64,000 bases of DNA from Streptomyces sp. ATexAB-D23 (GTDB lineage: Bacteria; Actinomycetota; Actinomycetes; Streptomycetales; Streptomycetaceae). The stretch covers positions 381,591-445,590 of the forward strand of contig NZ_KB892024.1 of the NCBI RefSeq assembly GCF_000373645.1, in the 5' to 3' direction. Below, piece after piece: positions 7,466-16,007 of the stretch (within the stretch, counting starts at the first letter, position 1; each line of letters starts with the position of its first letter). The translations under genes were made by a program, and so were the position numbers. The notes beneath the pieces were generated by a model that saw only the letters and a list, made by a program, of their open reading frames with translations, did no database searches and was not told the DNA's origin.

Positions 7466-8083
7466 TCAGCAGGAGGACGGCGCCGGGGCCGGCTTCGTCA
7501 GGGCGGTCAGCGCGGAGGCGGCGGCCTGCGGCTTGCTGAACGCCTTGAACTGCGTCCCGATGATCAGGTCGACCTCCCCGTTCCTGCGGGCGTCGGTCTT
7601 GGTCAGGGCCCCCGGCAGCTGGGTCCCGAGCACCGGGAACGATCCGTCGACGGCGGCCGGGGCACCCAGCAGGAGTCCGGGCCCCGGGACCTTCTTGTCG
7701 TAGGCGGCGGTGGCGTTCCCCACCTCACCGATCTTGAAACCGCGCTTCTTCAGCTCATCGGCGGCCGCCTTGGCGAGACCGCTGCGCGGGGTCGCGTTGT
7801 AGACGTTCACCGTGATCTTCGCGGGCTGCGGCAGCACCTTGGCGGGCGCCGAGGGCTTCGGCGACGGGCACTGCGTGCGATCGGCGGCACTGGCCGTCTT
7901 GTCGCCGCCCGTGAAGACATCGATGAGCTGCAGCGTGCCCCATCCGGCCAGCCCGAGGGCGACCACGGAGGCGATGGCGGCGAGGACCAGTCTGCTGCGG
8001 CGGCGGGGGCGCCGCATGCGGGGGTACTTGTCACCCGTGATGCGGTACTTTCCGCCCATGCCTGGGGGAGTGAGCATGCTCAT
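7466..8083 (-). CDS. LytR C-terminal (LytR_C) domain membrane protein
   Basis: 205 aa. A short cytoplasmic basic tail (PRMRRPRRRSR) precedes one transmembrane helix (about residues 31-53, LVLAAIASVVALGLAGWGTL), followed by an extracytoplasmic LytR_C domain (ITVNVYNATPRSGLAKAAADELKKRGF, LIIGTQFKAF). There is no catalytic LCP domain, so it does not itself transfer wall polymers. Related stand-alone LytR_C proteins are of unknown, envelope-associated function. Start ATG 8083 was chosen for MSMLTPPGMGGKYRITGDKY. It converges with upp, with stop codons 58 bp apart. Confidence 0.8.
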   Translation of the reverse strand: MSMLTPPGMGGKYRITGDKYPRMRRPRRRSRLVLAAIASVVALGLAGWGTLQLIDVFTGGDKTASAADRTQCPSPKPSAPAKVLPQPAKITVNVYNATPRSGLAKAAADELKKRGFKIGEVGNATAAYDKKVPGPGLLLGAPAAVDGSFPVLGTQLPGALTKTDARRNGEVDLIIGTQFKAFSKPQAAASALTALTKPAPAPSSC

Positions 8084-8193
8084 GGGCGCAGCGTAGTGCG
8101 ACCCGGTGATGATGCCTACTAAATGATCAATCGATCGCACCCGTCCGGGTGGGAAAACACCCGAACGAACCCCGTTCGGGCCGTGCCCGTGTG

Positions 8194-8490
8194 CTAGCCG
8201 AGTTCGAGCACGCGGGCGTGCAGCACCTGGCGCTGCTGGAGCGCGGCACGGACCGCGCGGTGCAGCCCGTCCTCCAGATAGAGGTCGCCCTGCCACTTCA
8301 CGACGTGCGCGAACAGGTCGCCGTAGAACGTGGAGTCCTCGGCGAGGAGGGTTTCGAGGTCCAGCTGGCCCTTGGTGGTCACGAGCTGGTCCAGGCGGAC
8401 CGGGCGCGGCGCGACGTCCGCCCACTGCCGGGTGCTTTCCCGGCCGTGGGCGGGATAAGGCTGCCCATTTCCGATGCGCTTGAAGATCAC
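8194..8490 (-). CDS. Small ParB/sulfiredoxin-like conserved protein
   Basis: 98 aa, MIFKRIGNGQPYPAHGRE at the start. The pattern RLDQLVTTKGQLDLETLLAE, FAHVVKWQGDLYLEDGLHRAVRA has the DGxHR signature and order of a ParB/Srx-type fold. Automated pipelines, as I recall, sometimes call this family a VapB-type antitoxin, but no toxin gene adjoins it. It is highly conserved in Streptomyces from memory. Function unknown; nucleotide or DNA binding is inferred from the fold. Confidence 0.65.
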   Translation of the reverse strand: MIFKRIGNGQPYPAHGRESTRQWADVAPRPVRLDQLVTTKGQLDLETLLAEDSTFYGDLFAHVVKWQGDLYLEDGLHRAVRAALQQRQVLHARVLELG

Positions 8491-8618
8491 ACGGAAAGCC
8501 TACCGGGCAAGGGCCTCCGCCCGCAGCCATGGGCGCCACCGCACTGCGGGCAGCGACGCCACACAACAACGGCATATAGGACTGCATTCCGGAATTGCGG
8601 GGAGGGGTGTGCCGGCGC

Positions 8619-9239
8619 TCACCGGATCTTCGCCGCCGCCTTCGCGGCCTTGGCGGCCTGTTTGGCCTCCTGCTTGTACGCGCGGACCTCGGCGAGCGAC
8701 TCCGGTCCGGTGATGTCGGCGACCGACCGGTGCGAGCCCTCCTCCCCGTACGGTCCCGCCGCCTCCCGCCAGCCCGGCGGCCGGACACCGAACTGCTTGC
8801 CCAGCAGGGCGAGGAAGATCTGCGCCTTCTGCGTACCGAACCCGGGCAGCGCGTTGAGGCGCCTGCGCAGCTCCGCCCCGGTCGCGGCGTCGCGCCATAC
8901 CGCCGCCGCGTCACCGTCGTACTGCGCCACCAGGAACTGGCACAGCTGCTGCACCCGCTTGGCCATCGAGCCGGGGTAGCGGTGCAGCGCGGGTTTGGTG
9001 GTGAACAGTTCGGTGAACGCCTCCGGGGCGTACGTGGCGATCTCGTGCGCGTCCAGATCGTCCTTTCCCATGCGCTGAGCGAGGGCGTACGGCCCGGCGA
9101 ACGCCCATTCCATCGGCACTTGCTGATCCAGCAGCATGCCCACCAGGGCGGCGAGCGGACTGCGTGCGAGAAGCTTGTCCGCCGCCGGCTCCTGGGCGAT
9201 CCGGAGGGTGATGTCTCGGCCTGCGTCGCTGTTGGTCAT
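8619..9239 (-). CDS. HhH-GPD family DNA glycosylase-like protein
   Basis: 206 aa. The helix-hairpin-helix-GPD fold is seen in LLDQQVPMEWAFAGPYALAQR (residues ~37-57) and in the hairpin LNALPGFGTQKAQIFLALLG (~135-154). A lysine/alanine-rich tail ends the protein. The family removes damaged bases in base-excision repair; the catalytic Asp and lyase Lys are not evident in this compact subfamily, so activity is uncertain. I chose ATG 9239 (MTNSDAGRDI) because the family alignment begins there; an open frame runs further upstream into the gap. Confidence 0.75.
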   Translation of the reverse strand: MTNSDAGRDITLRIAQEPAADKLLARSPLAALVGMLLDQQVPMEWAFAGPYALAQRMGKDDLDAHEIATYAPEAFTELFTTKPALHRYPGSMAKRVQQLCQFLVAQYDGDAAAVWRDAATGAELRRRLNALPGFGTQKAQIFLALLGKQFGVRPPGWREAAGPYGEEGSHRSVADITGPESLAEVRAYKQEAKQAAKAAKAAAKIR

Positions 9240-9631
9240 GGGCCGAATCATGGCGAGCACGGGAGGCGACGGCCAGCACAACCACCGCCGACGGACCGGT
9301 TTGCAGCCGTTTGCCGCTGTGCCGGTCACCCTCGGCCGGCGACGGGCGTTCAGGCCCGCACGGCTGTCCGGTCCGTCACCGCCTCCGTGGCCGGGCCCGT
9401 GGCCGGCTCGGTGGCCGGTGCCCGGCGGGTGGTGCGGCGGTCGGCTTGCGCGAGGTGGGCGATCACATGCGAGTGGAAGCGGTCCACGGCGTTGTCGACA
9501 CTCCGAATGCGCCCCGCACGCGTCGGGTGTTCCCGGCCCGTTGATATTCGGGACCGCGCGTGGTGCGGCGATTGCTACCGTCGGTTCCGCAACCCACCGA
9601 CCCCACTCGCCGGAACAGAAGGATCTCCCTG
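9240..9631. other. Intergenic region between divergent genes
   Basis: 392 bp between the HhH-GPD gene and the seryl-tRNA synthetase gene, which are read outward. It must hold both promoters. I saw no T-box, no clear RNA structure and no strong inverted repeat. The last 15 bases carry the synthetase ribosome site (AGAAGGAT). Confidence 0.5.
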
Positions 9632-10924
9632 ATGCATGATGCCCGCGCCCTGATTGACATGGGTGCCGAAGCGGTTCGTCGGCTCGCTCGTCGCGGTTAC
9701 TCGCTGGACCTGGCCGCGCTGGAGGACCTCCAGTCCCGGCGGAACCAGAACATCCGCTCGGCCGACGAGCTGCGGGCGGAGTCGAAGCGGGTGGCCGGCG
9801 AGGTCCAGCAGACGGCCAGGCAGGGCGGTGACATCACCAAGCTGAAGGAGCGGGCCCGCGAGCTGAAGGACGAGATCCGGGCGATCGAGGCCGGGCAGGA
9901 GCAGGTGCAGGAGCAGCTGCGCGACCTCCTCCTCAGCATCCCGAACCTTCCGTCCGACGCGGCCCCGGACGGCTCCACCGACGAGGACGCGGTCGAGGTC
10001 AGGCGTGTGGGCACGCCGCCCGTGTTCTCCTTCGAGCCGAAGGACCACGTCGACATCGGCGAGGCCACCGGCATCCTCGACTTCGCTCGGGCGACCAAGC
10101 TGTCCGGCCCCCGCTTCGCCGTCACGCGCGGCGCGGGCGCGGCCCTGGAACGCGCCCTGGCGACCCTCTTCCTCGACCTGCACACCCGCCGCCACGGGTA
10201 CGTCGAGCACGCCGTCCCGTACCTGGTCACCCGCAGGACCATGACCGGCACCGGACAGCTCCCGAAGTTCGAGGAGGACCTGTTCAGGACGGGTGTGGCC
10301 GACCGCGAGCTGTTCCTGATCCCCACGGCCGAGGTCCCGCTGACCAACCTCTACGCGGACGAGATCATCCCGCCCGCCGAACTGCCCCTGGCCCTCACCG
10401 CGCACACCCCGTGCTTCCGGTCCGAGGCCGGCTCGTACGGCCGGGACACCCGGGGGCTGATCCGGCAGCACCAGTTCTCCAAGGTCGAGATGGTGCGGAT
10501 CGTCGACCCGGAGCAGGCCGGCGCCGAGCTGGAGAGCATGGTCGGGCACGCCGAGGCCTGCCTGAAGGAACTCGGCCTCGCCTACCGCGTCGTCACCCTG
10601 GCGGCCGGCGACACGGGCTTCTCCGCCCGCCTGACGTACGACATCGAGGTCTGGATCCCGAGCCAGAACACCTACCGCGAGATCTCCTCGGTCTCCGACT
10701 TCGGCACCTTCCAGGCCCGCCGCGCCAACATCCGCACCCGGGGCGAGGACGGCAAGCCCAAGCTCGTCGCCACCCTCAACGGCTCCGGCCTCCCCATCGG
10801 CCGTACCCTGGCCGCCCTCCTGGAGCAGTGCCAGCAGGAGGACGGCTCCCTGGTCCTGCCGGAGGCCCTGGCGCCGTACCTCGGCTTCCGCCGTATCGCC
10901 GCCGACGGGACACCGGAGGCGTAA
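9632..10924 (+). CDS. Seryl-tRNA synthetase, divergent (non-actinobacterial type)
   Basis: 430-aa class II synthetase that charges tRNA-Ser. The N-terminal long coiled coil (about residues 25-105, RNQNIRSADELRAESKRV onward) and catalytic motifs 2 (CFRSEAGSYGRDTRGLIRQH) and 3 (GSGLPIGRTLAALLE) are complete. Recalled sequences of the housekeeping Streptomyces SerRS begin MIDLRLLREDP and read FRREAGTYGKDTRGIFR in motif 2; this protein instead matches the E. coli-like branch (PCFRSEAGSYGRDTRGLIR, IPTAEVPLTNL, IPSQNTYREISS). It is therefore probably a second, acquired SerRS. Such paralogues occur as self-resistance enzymes or as seryl-tRNA suppliers in antibiotic pathways. A strong terminator follows. 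No direct operon link to the cluster starting 6.5 kb away. Confidence 0.9.
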   Translation: MHDARALIDMGAEAVRRLARRGYSLDLAALEDLQSRRNQNIRSADELRAESKRVAGEVQQTARQGGDITKLKERARELKDEIRAIEAGQEQVQEQLRDLLLSIPNLPSDAAPDGSTDEDAVEVRRVGTPPVFSFEPKDHVDIGEATGILDFARATKLSGPRFAVTRGAGAALERALATLFLDLHTRRHGYVEHAVPYLVTRRTMTGTGQLPKFEEDLFRTGVADRELFLIPTAEVPLTNLYADEIIPPAELPLALTAHTPCFRSEAGSYGRDTRGLIRQHQFSKVEMVRIVDPEQAGAELESMVGHAEACLKELGLAYRVVTLAAGDTGFSARLTYDIEVWIPSQNTYREISSVSDFGTFQARRANIRTRGEDGKPKLVATLNGSGLPIGRTLAALLEQCQQEDGSLVLPEALAPYLGFRRIAADGTPEA

Positions 10925-10927
10925 CGC

Positions 10928-10965
10928 GGTGTACGGAGCAGGCCGCAGAGCCTGCTCCGTACACC
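10928..10965. terminator. Strong hairpin between convergent genes
   Basis: A 16-bp perfect stem (10928-10943 with 10950-10965; GGTGTACGGAGCAGGC arm) and 6-base loop directly after the synthetase stop. It lacks a T-tract but is placed to end transcription from both converging genes. Confidence 0.75.
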
Positions 10966-11007
10966 GGAGGCGGCCGTGCCCCGTACGCCGGGGCGCGGCC
11001 TACCCGC

Positions 11008-12252
11008 TCAGTTGCTCAGCCACACCTCGCTCGTGGCGATCTTCTCCAGCTCGGCGAGGGTCAGGGCGGGGGCCTCGCGGGTGGCGGCCTCGCTCTGGCT
11101 CGCCGCGTTGAAGGCGGAGATCACCACGCGCAGACCGTCGGGGCGGACCGTGTCGACCTCCGACACCACCACGCCGGCGCCGCCCTTCTCGCCCGGCCCC
11201 TGCCGGGTGGAGACCCTCGTACCGTCGGGCAGGACCTTCACGTCGGCGCCGGAGACGTCGCTCGCCTCCATCCCCGGCTGGACGTTGATCTGCACGAAGC
11301 TCCTGCCCCGGCCGTCGTCGACCACGAGGTACGCGTACTCCGTCTCCTGCTTCCCGGAGGCCTTCACCGACAGGCGCCCGGGGAGCTGCGCGGTCAGCTT
11401 GCTCAGGATCTTGTCGCCGCTCATGCCCTGCGGGGGCTGCGCCTGAGGCGGCTCATCGGGCTCGGGCAGGGCCCGCAGGACCGGCAGCCACGCGTCGGCC
11501 CGCACCAGGGTCTTCAGCCGGTCCAGGGACAGCGGCGGGGTGGACCGGCTGACCGGCTCGCCCTTCTCCGCGGGCGCGTTCCACTCGTACACCGAGATCC
11601 GGTAGCCCTCGGGCGTCAGCAGGTCCGCGTACCACCACTTGGTCTCCTCGCGGCGGTCCGGGTACTCCCAGCCCTTGAACAGCACGAGGCGCGAGCCGTC
11701 GTCCAGCGAGGTGGCGGAGCAGGACTCGAACCGCGTCAGGTTCTTGTCGGGGCAGACCATGTCGCCCTCCTGCGGCTCCCGGCCGGGGTACTGCCGTTCG
11801 AGGTTCACCGAAACGGCGGCCTTCCCGTGCCCGTCGTCGTACACGACGGAGGCGCCCGCGCGCTCCTCGGGCGGGACGGAGCCGCCGTCCCCCTGCTCGC
11901 TGAGCTTCGCCTCGGGCAGCAGCCCCTCAAGGGCCCCGAACACCTTGTTCCTGGCGGAGGACCCCCCGGACGCCTTCGTCTGCGTGCCGACGGCCACCTT
12001 GTCGCCGTCGTCCTTCGAGGCGCCGATCCCCCCGGTGACGTACGACCCGCCGAGCCCGATCAGGGCCAGCGCCGCGACGCTTCCGCTCACCATCGCGCCG
12101 CGCCGCATCACGCGCCGGCGCCGCCCGCGCACGACCCCGCCGTCCACAAGGGGCCGGCCCGTCGGGGAGAAACCCTCCCCGGTCTGCTTCATCGCCTCGA
12201 CGAGCCCGTCCTCGAAGGCGTCCCGGTCCTGCTGAGCCCTGTTTTCGGACAT
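11008..12252 (-). CDS. Membrane-anchored protein downstream of an ECF sigma factor
   Basis: 414 aa. The cytoplasmic N-terminus (about 58 residues; MSENRAQQDRDAFEDGLVEA) has the length of an anti-sigma segment, followed by basic RGRRRRVMRRG, one transmembrane helix (about residues 62-82, VSGSVAALALIGLGGSYVTG) and a large extracytoplasmic region of about 330 residues with repeated two-part similarity (each half has a 'LxxL/ xxLPGxLS' block near a K/Q-rich strand). No known enzymatic motif. It lies 72 bp downstream of a SigE-family ECF sigma gene on the same strand, so a role as its regulator or as a target is likely but not proven. Confidence 0.65.
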   Translation of the reverse strand: MSENRAQQDRDAFEDGLVEAMKQTGEGFSPTGRPLVDGGVVRGRRRRVMRRGAMVSGSVAALALIGLGGSYVTGGIGASKDDGDKVAVGTQTKASGGSSARNKVFGALEGLLPEAKLSEQGDGGSVPPEERAGASVVYDDGHGKAAVSVNLERQYPGREPQEGDMVCPDKNLTRFESCSATSLDDGSRLVLFKGWEYPDRREETKWWYADLLTPEGYRISVYEWNAPAEKGEPVSRSTPPLSLDRLKTLVRADAWLPVLRALPEPDEPPQAQPPQGMSGDKILSKLTAQLPGRLSVKASGKQETEYAYLVVDDGRGRSFVQINVQPGMEASDVSGADVKVLPDGTRVSTRQGPGEKGGAGVVVSEVDTVRPDGLRVVISAFNAASQSEAATREAPALTLAELEKIATSEVWLSN

Positions 12253-12324
12253 GCCGACCACCACCACCGTCCTGTTTGAAGAGTGAGAAAAGAGTGAAGA
12301 GCGACGAAAGGCGCGAGGGCGTAC

Positions 12325-12834
12325 TCAGCGCGCCGTCAGTTCACCGATGCTGCTGCCGAGTTGCTCACGGAGCCGGGCGAGCGCCCGGGTGCTGCGCGTG
12401 CGTACGGCCGCCGAGCTGACGTGCAGCGCGTCCGCGGTCTCGGTCACCGACCGGTCCTCCCAGTAACGGAGCACGATCACGGCCCGGTCCTTGGGCGGCA
12501 GCCCCCGCAGCGCGTCGAGAAGCGTCATGCGCAGCGCCGAGTCCCCCGAGTCCCGGTCCGCCCGGTCCGGCAGCGTGTCACTCGGCCGTTCCCCCGCGGA
12601 CCTGCGCCGCCTGTGCCCGAGGTAGCACCGTACGAGCACGGTCTGCGCGTACGCCGCGGGATTGCCGAGCCGTGTCACGCGCCCCCACACCGCGTACATC
12701 CGCCCGAGCGTGTCCTGCACCAGGTCCTCGGCGAAGTGCGTGTCCCCGCCGGTCAGCAGACACGCCGAACGAAACAGCGGCCCCATGCGTGCCTCCGCGA
12801 ACTCGCGGAAGACACCCTCCTCGGACTGCCTCAT
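12325..12834 (-). CDS. ECF sigma factor, SigE-like actinobacterial family
   Basis: 169 aa. Region 2 is seen in LFRSACLLTGGDTHFAEDLVQDTLGRMY (residues ~20-47) and region 4 in LPPKDRAVIVLRYWEDRSVTETADAL followed by SSAAVRTRSTRALARLRE. The spacer between them is short, as in ECF factors. It recruits RNA polymerase to a stress regulon, usually envelope-related in this family. The membrane protein gene downstream is its probable partner. Start ATG 12834 follows AAAGGGGGTGG. Confidence 0.9.
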   Translation of the reverse strand: MRQSEEGVFREFAEARMGPLFRSACLLTGGDTHFAEDLVQDTLGRMYAVWGRVTRLGNPAAYAQTVLVRCYLGHRRRRSAGERPSDTLPDRADRDSGDSALRMTLLDALRGLPPKDRAVIVLRYWEDRSVTETADALHVSSAAVRTRSTRALARLREQLGSSIGELTAR

Positions 12835-12956
12835 CCGCCACCCCCTTTCACCACACCCTTCTAGATGCGGCGGCGGCCGGGAAATGTTTCATCCCGGCCG
12901 CGGTCCGGCGTGAACCGGGACGCGGGGCGGGACGCCGGGGCGGTGCAACGAATCTG

Positions 12957-12979
12957 CGAATTGCGAAATTCGGCAATTC
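12957..12979. promoter_or_regulatory. ArsR-type operator-like inverted repeat
   Basis: GAATTGC (12958-12964) and GCAATTC (12973-12979) form perfect 7-bp arms separated by 8 bases. The core CGAATTGCGAAATTCG (12957-12972) is matched at 13 of 16 positions by a site at 17139-17154 upstream of an intact ArsR gene. It lies about 100 bp before the decayed ArsR gene and its SulP partner. Confidence 0.5.
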
Positions 12980-13076
12980 ATTACATGCTGCTGGCACGGC
13001 TGTGCCGCGGTCGTGCGGGACCCGCGGGCGCGGCGCCGAGTGAAGCCCGCGTCCGACGGGGTGGCGAAGGGGGTCC

Positions 13077-13271
13077 GTGATCGTGCCGGTTGTGCTGTGT
13101 CAGGCCGAGGCCGAGTTCTTCCGGATGCTTGGGCGCCCCGTGCGGATACGGGTCGCGGGGCGGTCCCGGGCGGACCGGACGCCGGTCCGTGACGTACCGG
13201 CGGCGCGGCGGAACGAGTGGTCCGCCGGCCTGTTCCCCGAACTGCGGGAAGCCGAGGTCTCGGTCCGGTGA
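13077..13271 (+). pseudogene. Decayed ArsR-family regulator
   Basis: A 64-codon frame whose N-terminal part (CQAEAEFFRMLGRPVRIRV) is almost the same as the intact regulator encoded at 17098-16736 (YQAKAEFFRMLGHPVRIRVL). After it only scattered identities survive (PVRDV.AA, ELR...V) and the DNA-reading helix block (SNLSQQLAVLRR) and everything after it are lost; intact paralogues are about 120 aa. Its TGA overlaps the GTG start of the SulP gene, the remains of an original arsR-sulP coupling. It could still be translated as a coupling leader, but hardly binds DNA. Confidence 0.65.
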
Positions 13272-14986
13272 ACGTGCTGCTCGCCCGGTCCTGGGGCCGG
13301 GTGCGGTCCCTGCTGCCCGCCCGCGCGGACTTCGCCGTCATGGCCCGCAACCCGCGCCGCGACCTGCTCGCCGGCCTCACCGTGGCGATCGTGGCGCTGC
13401 CGCTCGCGCTCGGCTTCGGGGTCTCCTCCGGCCTGGGCGCCGAGGCAGGACTGGCGACCGCCGTCGTGGCCGGTGCGCTCGCGGCGCTCTTCGGCGGCTC
13501 CAACCTCCAGGTGTCCGGGCCGACCGGCGCGATGACGGTGGTGCTGGTGCCGATCGTCGCGCGGTACGGGCCGGGCGGGGTGCTGACGGTCGGGCTGATG
13601 GCTGGTGTGCTGCTCATCGCGCTGGCCCTGCTGAAGGCCGGCCGGTACATGCGGTACATCCCGGCGCCCGTGGTGGAGGGCTTCACCCTCGGCATCGCGT
13701 GCGTGATCGGCCTGCAACAGGTCCCGAACGCCCTCGGGGTCGCCGGACCCGAGGGCGAGGCGGTCCTGGCGGTGACCTGGCGGGCCGTGGCGGAGTTCGT
13801 ACGGACCCCGAACTGGACCGCGGCGGCCCTGGCCCTCTCCGTGGCGGCCGTGATGCTGCTCGGGACCCGATGGCGGCCCACCGTCCCGTTCTCGATCGTC
13901 GGCGTCGTCGCCGCGACGCTGGCCGCCCAGCTCTTCCACCTGGACGCGGCGCCCCCGATCGGCGACCTGCCGTCCGGGCTGCCCGCGCCGTCGCTCGGCT
14001 TCCTCGACCTGTCCGCGCTGGGCTCGCTGCTCGCCCCGGCCGTGGCGGTCGCCGCGCTCGCGGCCCTGGAGTCGCTGCTTTCGGCCACGGTCGCGGACGG
14101 CATGACGGTGGGCCAGAAGCACGACCCGGACAAGGAGCTGTTCGGGCAGGGCATCGCCAACCTGGCCGCCCCGCTGTTCGGCGGTGTGCCCGCCACCGCG
14201 GCCATCGCCCGTACCGCCGTCAACGTGCGCAGCGGCGCGGGCTCCCGCCTGGCCTCCCTGACCCACGCCGCCGTCCTCGCGGCGATCGTGTTCGCCGCCG
14301 CCCCGCTCGTCTCGAAGATCCCGCTGGCCGCGCTCGCCGGGGTGCTGCTGGCCACCGCGATCCGCATGGTCGAGGTCGGCGCGCTGCGGGCGATGGTCCG
14401 GGCGACCCGCTCGGACGCGATCGTGCTGGTGCTGACCGCCGTGGCCACGCTCGCCCTCGACCTCGTCCACGCGGTCGTCATCGGCCTGGCCGTCGCCGGC
14501 GCCCTGGCGCTGCGGGCGGTCGCCCGCCACGCGCGCATGGACCAGGTCGACTTCACGGCCGACCTGCCGGGCGAGCACAGCGAGGAGGAGCACGCGCTGC
14601 TGGCCGAGCACATCGTCGCCTACCGCATCGACGGTCCGGTGTTCTTCGCCGGCGCCCACCGCTTCCTCCTGGAGCTGTCCGAGGTCGCCGACGTCCGCGT
14701 GGTGATCCTGCGGATGTCCCGGATCACGACGATGGACGCCACCGGGGCCCTGGTCCTCAAGGACGCCGTGGAGAAGCTGAACCGGCGGGGCATCGCCGTA
14801 CTGACCTCCGGGATCCGCCCCGGCCAGCGGCGCGCCCTCGCATCGGTCGGCGCGCTGGACCTGCTGCGCCGGGAGGGCCGCGAGTACGCCACCACCCCGG
14901 AGGCGATCGCCGGCGCCCGCGCCCACCTCCACCGGGCCGGGCTCCTCCCCGCCGCCCCCGCTCCCGTCGACGAAGAGGTTCCCTGA
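13268..14986 (+). CDS. SulP-family inorganic anion transporter with STAS domain
   Basis: 572-aa membrane protein. About 11-12 hydrophobic helices occupy residues ~25-420, beginning at the SulP signature (RNPRRDLLAGLTVAIVALPL, LALGFGVSSGL, VSGPTGAMTVVL). A C-terminal cytoplasmic STAS domain (about 440-545) follows, with DGPVFFAGAHRFLLEL and the TTMDATGALVL loop. Bacterial SulP proteins carry sulfate, bicarbonate or dicarboxylates; substrate cannot be told here. I chose GTG 13268, which overlaps the stop of the upstream ArsR remnant (GTGA); the longer in-frame extension lacks SulP similarity. A short frame and a HATPase gene follow with overlaps. Confidence 0.9.
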   Translation: MNVLLARSWGRVRSLLPARADFAVMARNPRRDLLAGLTVAIVALPLALGFGVSSGLGAEAGLATAVVAGALAALFGGSNLQVSGPTGAMTVVLVPIVARYGPGGVLTVGLMAGVLLIALALLKAGRYMRYIPAPVVEGFTLGIACVIGLQQVPNALGVAGPEGEAVLAVTWRAVAEFVRTPNWTAAALALSVAAVMLLGTRWRPTVPFSIVGVVAATLAAQLFHLDAAPPIGDLPSGLPAPSLGFLDLSALGSLLAPAVAVAALAALESLLSATVADGMTVGQKHDPDKELFGQGIANLAAPLFGGVPATAAIARTAVNVRSGAGSRLASLTHAAVLAAIVFAAAPLVSKIPLAALAGVLLATAIRMVEVGALRAMVRATRSDAIVLVLTAVATLALDLVHAVVIGLAVAGALALRAVARHARMDQVDFTADLPGEHSEEEHALLAEHIVAYRIDGPVFFAGAHRFLLELSEVADVRVVILRMSRITTMDATGALVLKDAVEKLNRRGIAVLTSGIRPGQRRALASVGALDLLRREGREYATTPEAIAGARAHLHRAGLLPAAPAPVDEEVP

Positions 14987-15069
14987 TGCCCACCCTCGTT
15001 CCCCGCCGTACGACCGGGCTGCCCGGCACCGGGGTGCCGCGGCCGCTCGACACCGGGGCCGCCCGGTGA
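14986..15069 (+). CDS. 27-aa small frame coupled at both ends
   Basis: MPTLVPRRTTGLPGTGVPRP and 7 further residues. Its ATG overlaps the SulP stop (TGATG) and its TGA overlaps the GTG start of the HATPase gene, so ribosomes could pass through all three. No homology recognised. It may only be a coupling spacer. Confidence 0.3.
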   Translation: MPTLVPRRTTGLPGTGVPRPLDTGAAR

Positions 15070-15494
15070 GCGGCGCGCGACGCGAGGCTCTCCCGCTGCG
15101 GCACGTACTGACCCTGCCCACGCTGGGCTCGGCGGTACGGATCGCGCGTGAGACCACCGAACAGGTCTTGGCCGAGTGGGGCGTCAGCAGGCTTCACCCC
15201 ACGATCGGTCCGGCGCTGCTGATCCTGTCCGAGCTGGTCACCAACAGCGTCCGGCATGCCGCCGTGCTGTCGCCGAACGTGACCGTGATCTACGCGGCCG
15301 GCCCGGACACGTTCGCGTTCGCCGTGCACGACCGGCACCCGTACCAGCCCCCGCTCTTCTCGACGATCACGCATACGAGCGGCGGGGGTCTGGGCACCGT
15401 CCTGGAACTCACCCTCGGCCTCGGCGGCACCGCCGTCACCCGGGGCGACGCGGACGGCAAGGGGAAGAGCATCTGGATCACCCTCCCGCTGTGA
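15066..15494 (+). CDS. HATPase_c domain anti-sigma-type ATP-binding protein
   Basis: 142 aa. The Bergerat ATP-binding fold is seen from LLILSELVTNSVRHA (N-box, residues ~52-66) and, more weakly, from SGGGLGTVLELTLGLGG (G-box). There is no dimerisation/His box, so this belongs to the RsbW/SpoIIAB-like single-domain kinases of which Streptomyces has dozens, many binding anti-sigma antagonists. The usual DxGxG-type N-terminal glycine box is altered (VHDRHPYQPP), which may weaken ATP binding. GTG 15066 overlaps the preceding frame. Partner unknown. Confidence 0.75.
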   Translation: MSGARREALPLRHVLTLPTLGSAVRIARETTEQVLAEWGVSRLHPTIGPALLILSELVTNSVRHAAVLSPNVTVIYAAGPDTFAFAVHDRHPYQPPLFSTITHTSGGGLGTVLELTLGLGGTAVTRGDADGKGKSIWITLPL

Positions 15495-15572
15495 GCGGTC
15501 CGCGCACCGGGCCGGGACAGCAGCCGCGACAGACCAATGAACCGCACACGAACGATCGAGCAAGGAATCACC

Positions 15573-15950
15573 ATGGCCGACATCAGTGACGTGAACGAGA
15601 CTCCGCCGCCGTGCCCGGAGTGCTCCGGCGTGTACACCTACGAGATGGGCGCGCTCCTGGTCTGCCCCGAGTGCGGCCACGAGTGGTCGGCCGCCACGTC
15701 CGCCGAACCCGCGGGCGGTGCGGGGGACGACGGGGTGATCCGGGACGCGGTGGGTAACGTACTCGCCGACGGTGACACGGTCACGGTGACCAGGACCCTG
15801 AAGGTCAAGGGCAGCCCGAGCGGTATCAAGGCCGGCACCAAGGTGCGCAACATCCGGCTGGTGGACGGTGTGGACGGGCACGACATCGACTGCAGGGTCG
15901 AGGGGTTCGGCCCCATGCAGCTGAAGTCGAGCGTGGTCAGGAAGGCCTGA
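15573..15950 (+). CDS. PhnA/YjdM-type zinc-ribbon protein
   Basis: 125 aa. An N-terminal zinc ribbon (CPECSGVYTYEMG and CPECGHEW, four Cys) is followed by a variable linker and the conserved PhnA C-terminal SH3-like barrel (IRDAVGNVLADGDTVTVTR, LKVKGSPSGIKAGTKVRNIR). Despite the historical name (alkylphosphonate uptake), YjdM proteins have no established part in phosphonate use. ATG 15573 follows CAAGGAAT. It is a stand-alone gene between the HATPase and the second ArsR gene. Confidence 0.88.
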   Translation: MADISDVNETPPPCPECSGVYTYEMGALLVCPECGHEWSAATSAEPAGGAGDDGVIRDAVGNVLADGDTVTVTRTLKVKGSPSGIKAGTKVRNIRLVDGVDGHDIDCRVEGFGPMQLKSSVVRKA

Positions 15951-16007
15951 CCGGACGTGGCGATTCCCGGGGGCACGGCCTCGGCGCGGGGGCGCGATGA
16001 TGTCCCC

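Noticed and set aside
8194..8490. Toxin-antitoxin module
   Set aside because: Only one gene with a ParB/Srx-like outline; no toxin partner adjoins it.
9240..9631. T-box or other riboswitch before the SerRS gene
   Set aside because: No T-box core sequence, specifier hairpin or antiterminator could be found.
13100..15157. 685-aa minus-strand frame opposite the SulP gene
   Set aside because: Antisense shadow caused by high GC; the + strand frame has clear SulP and STAS motifs.
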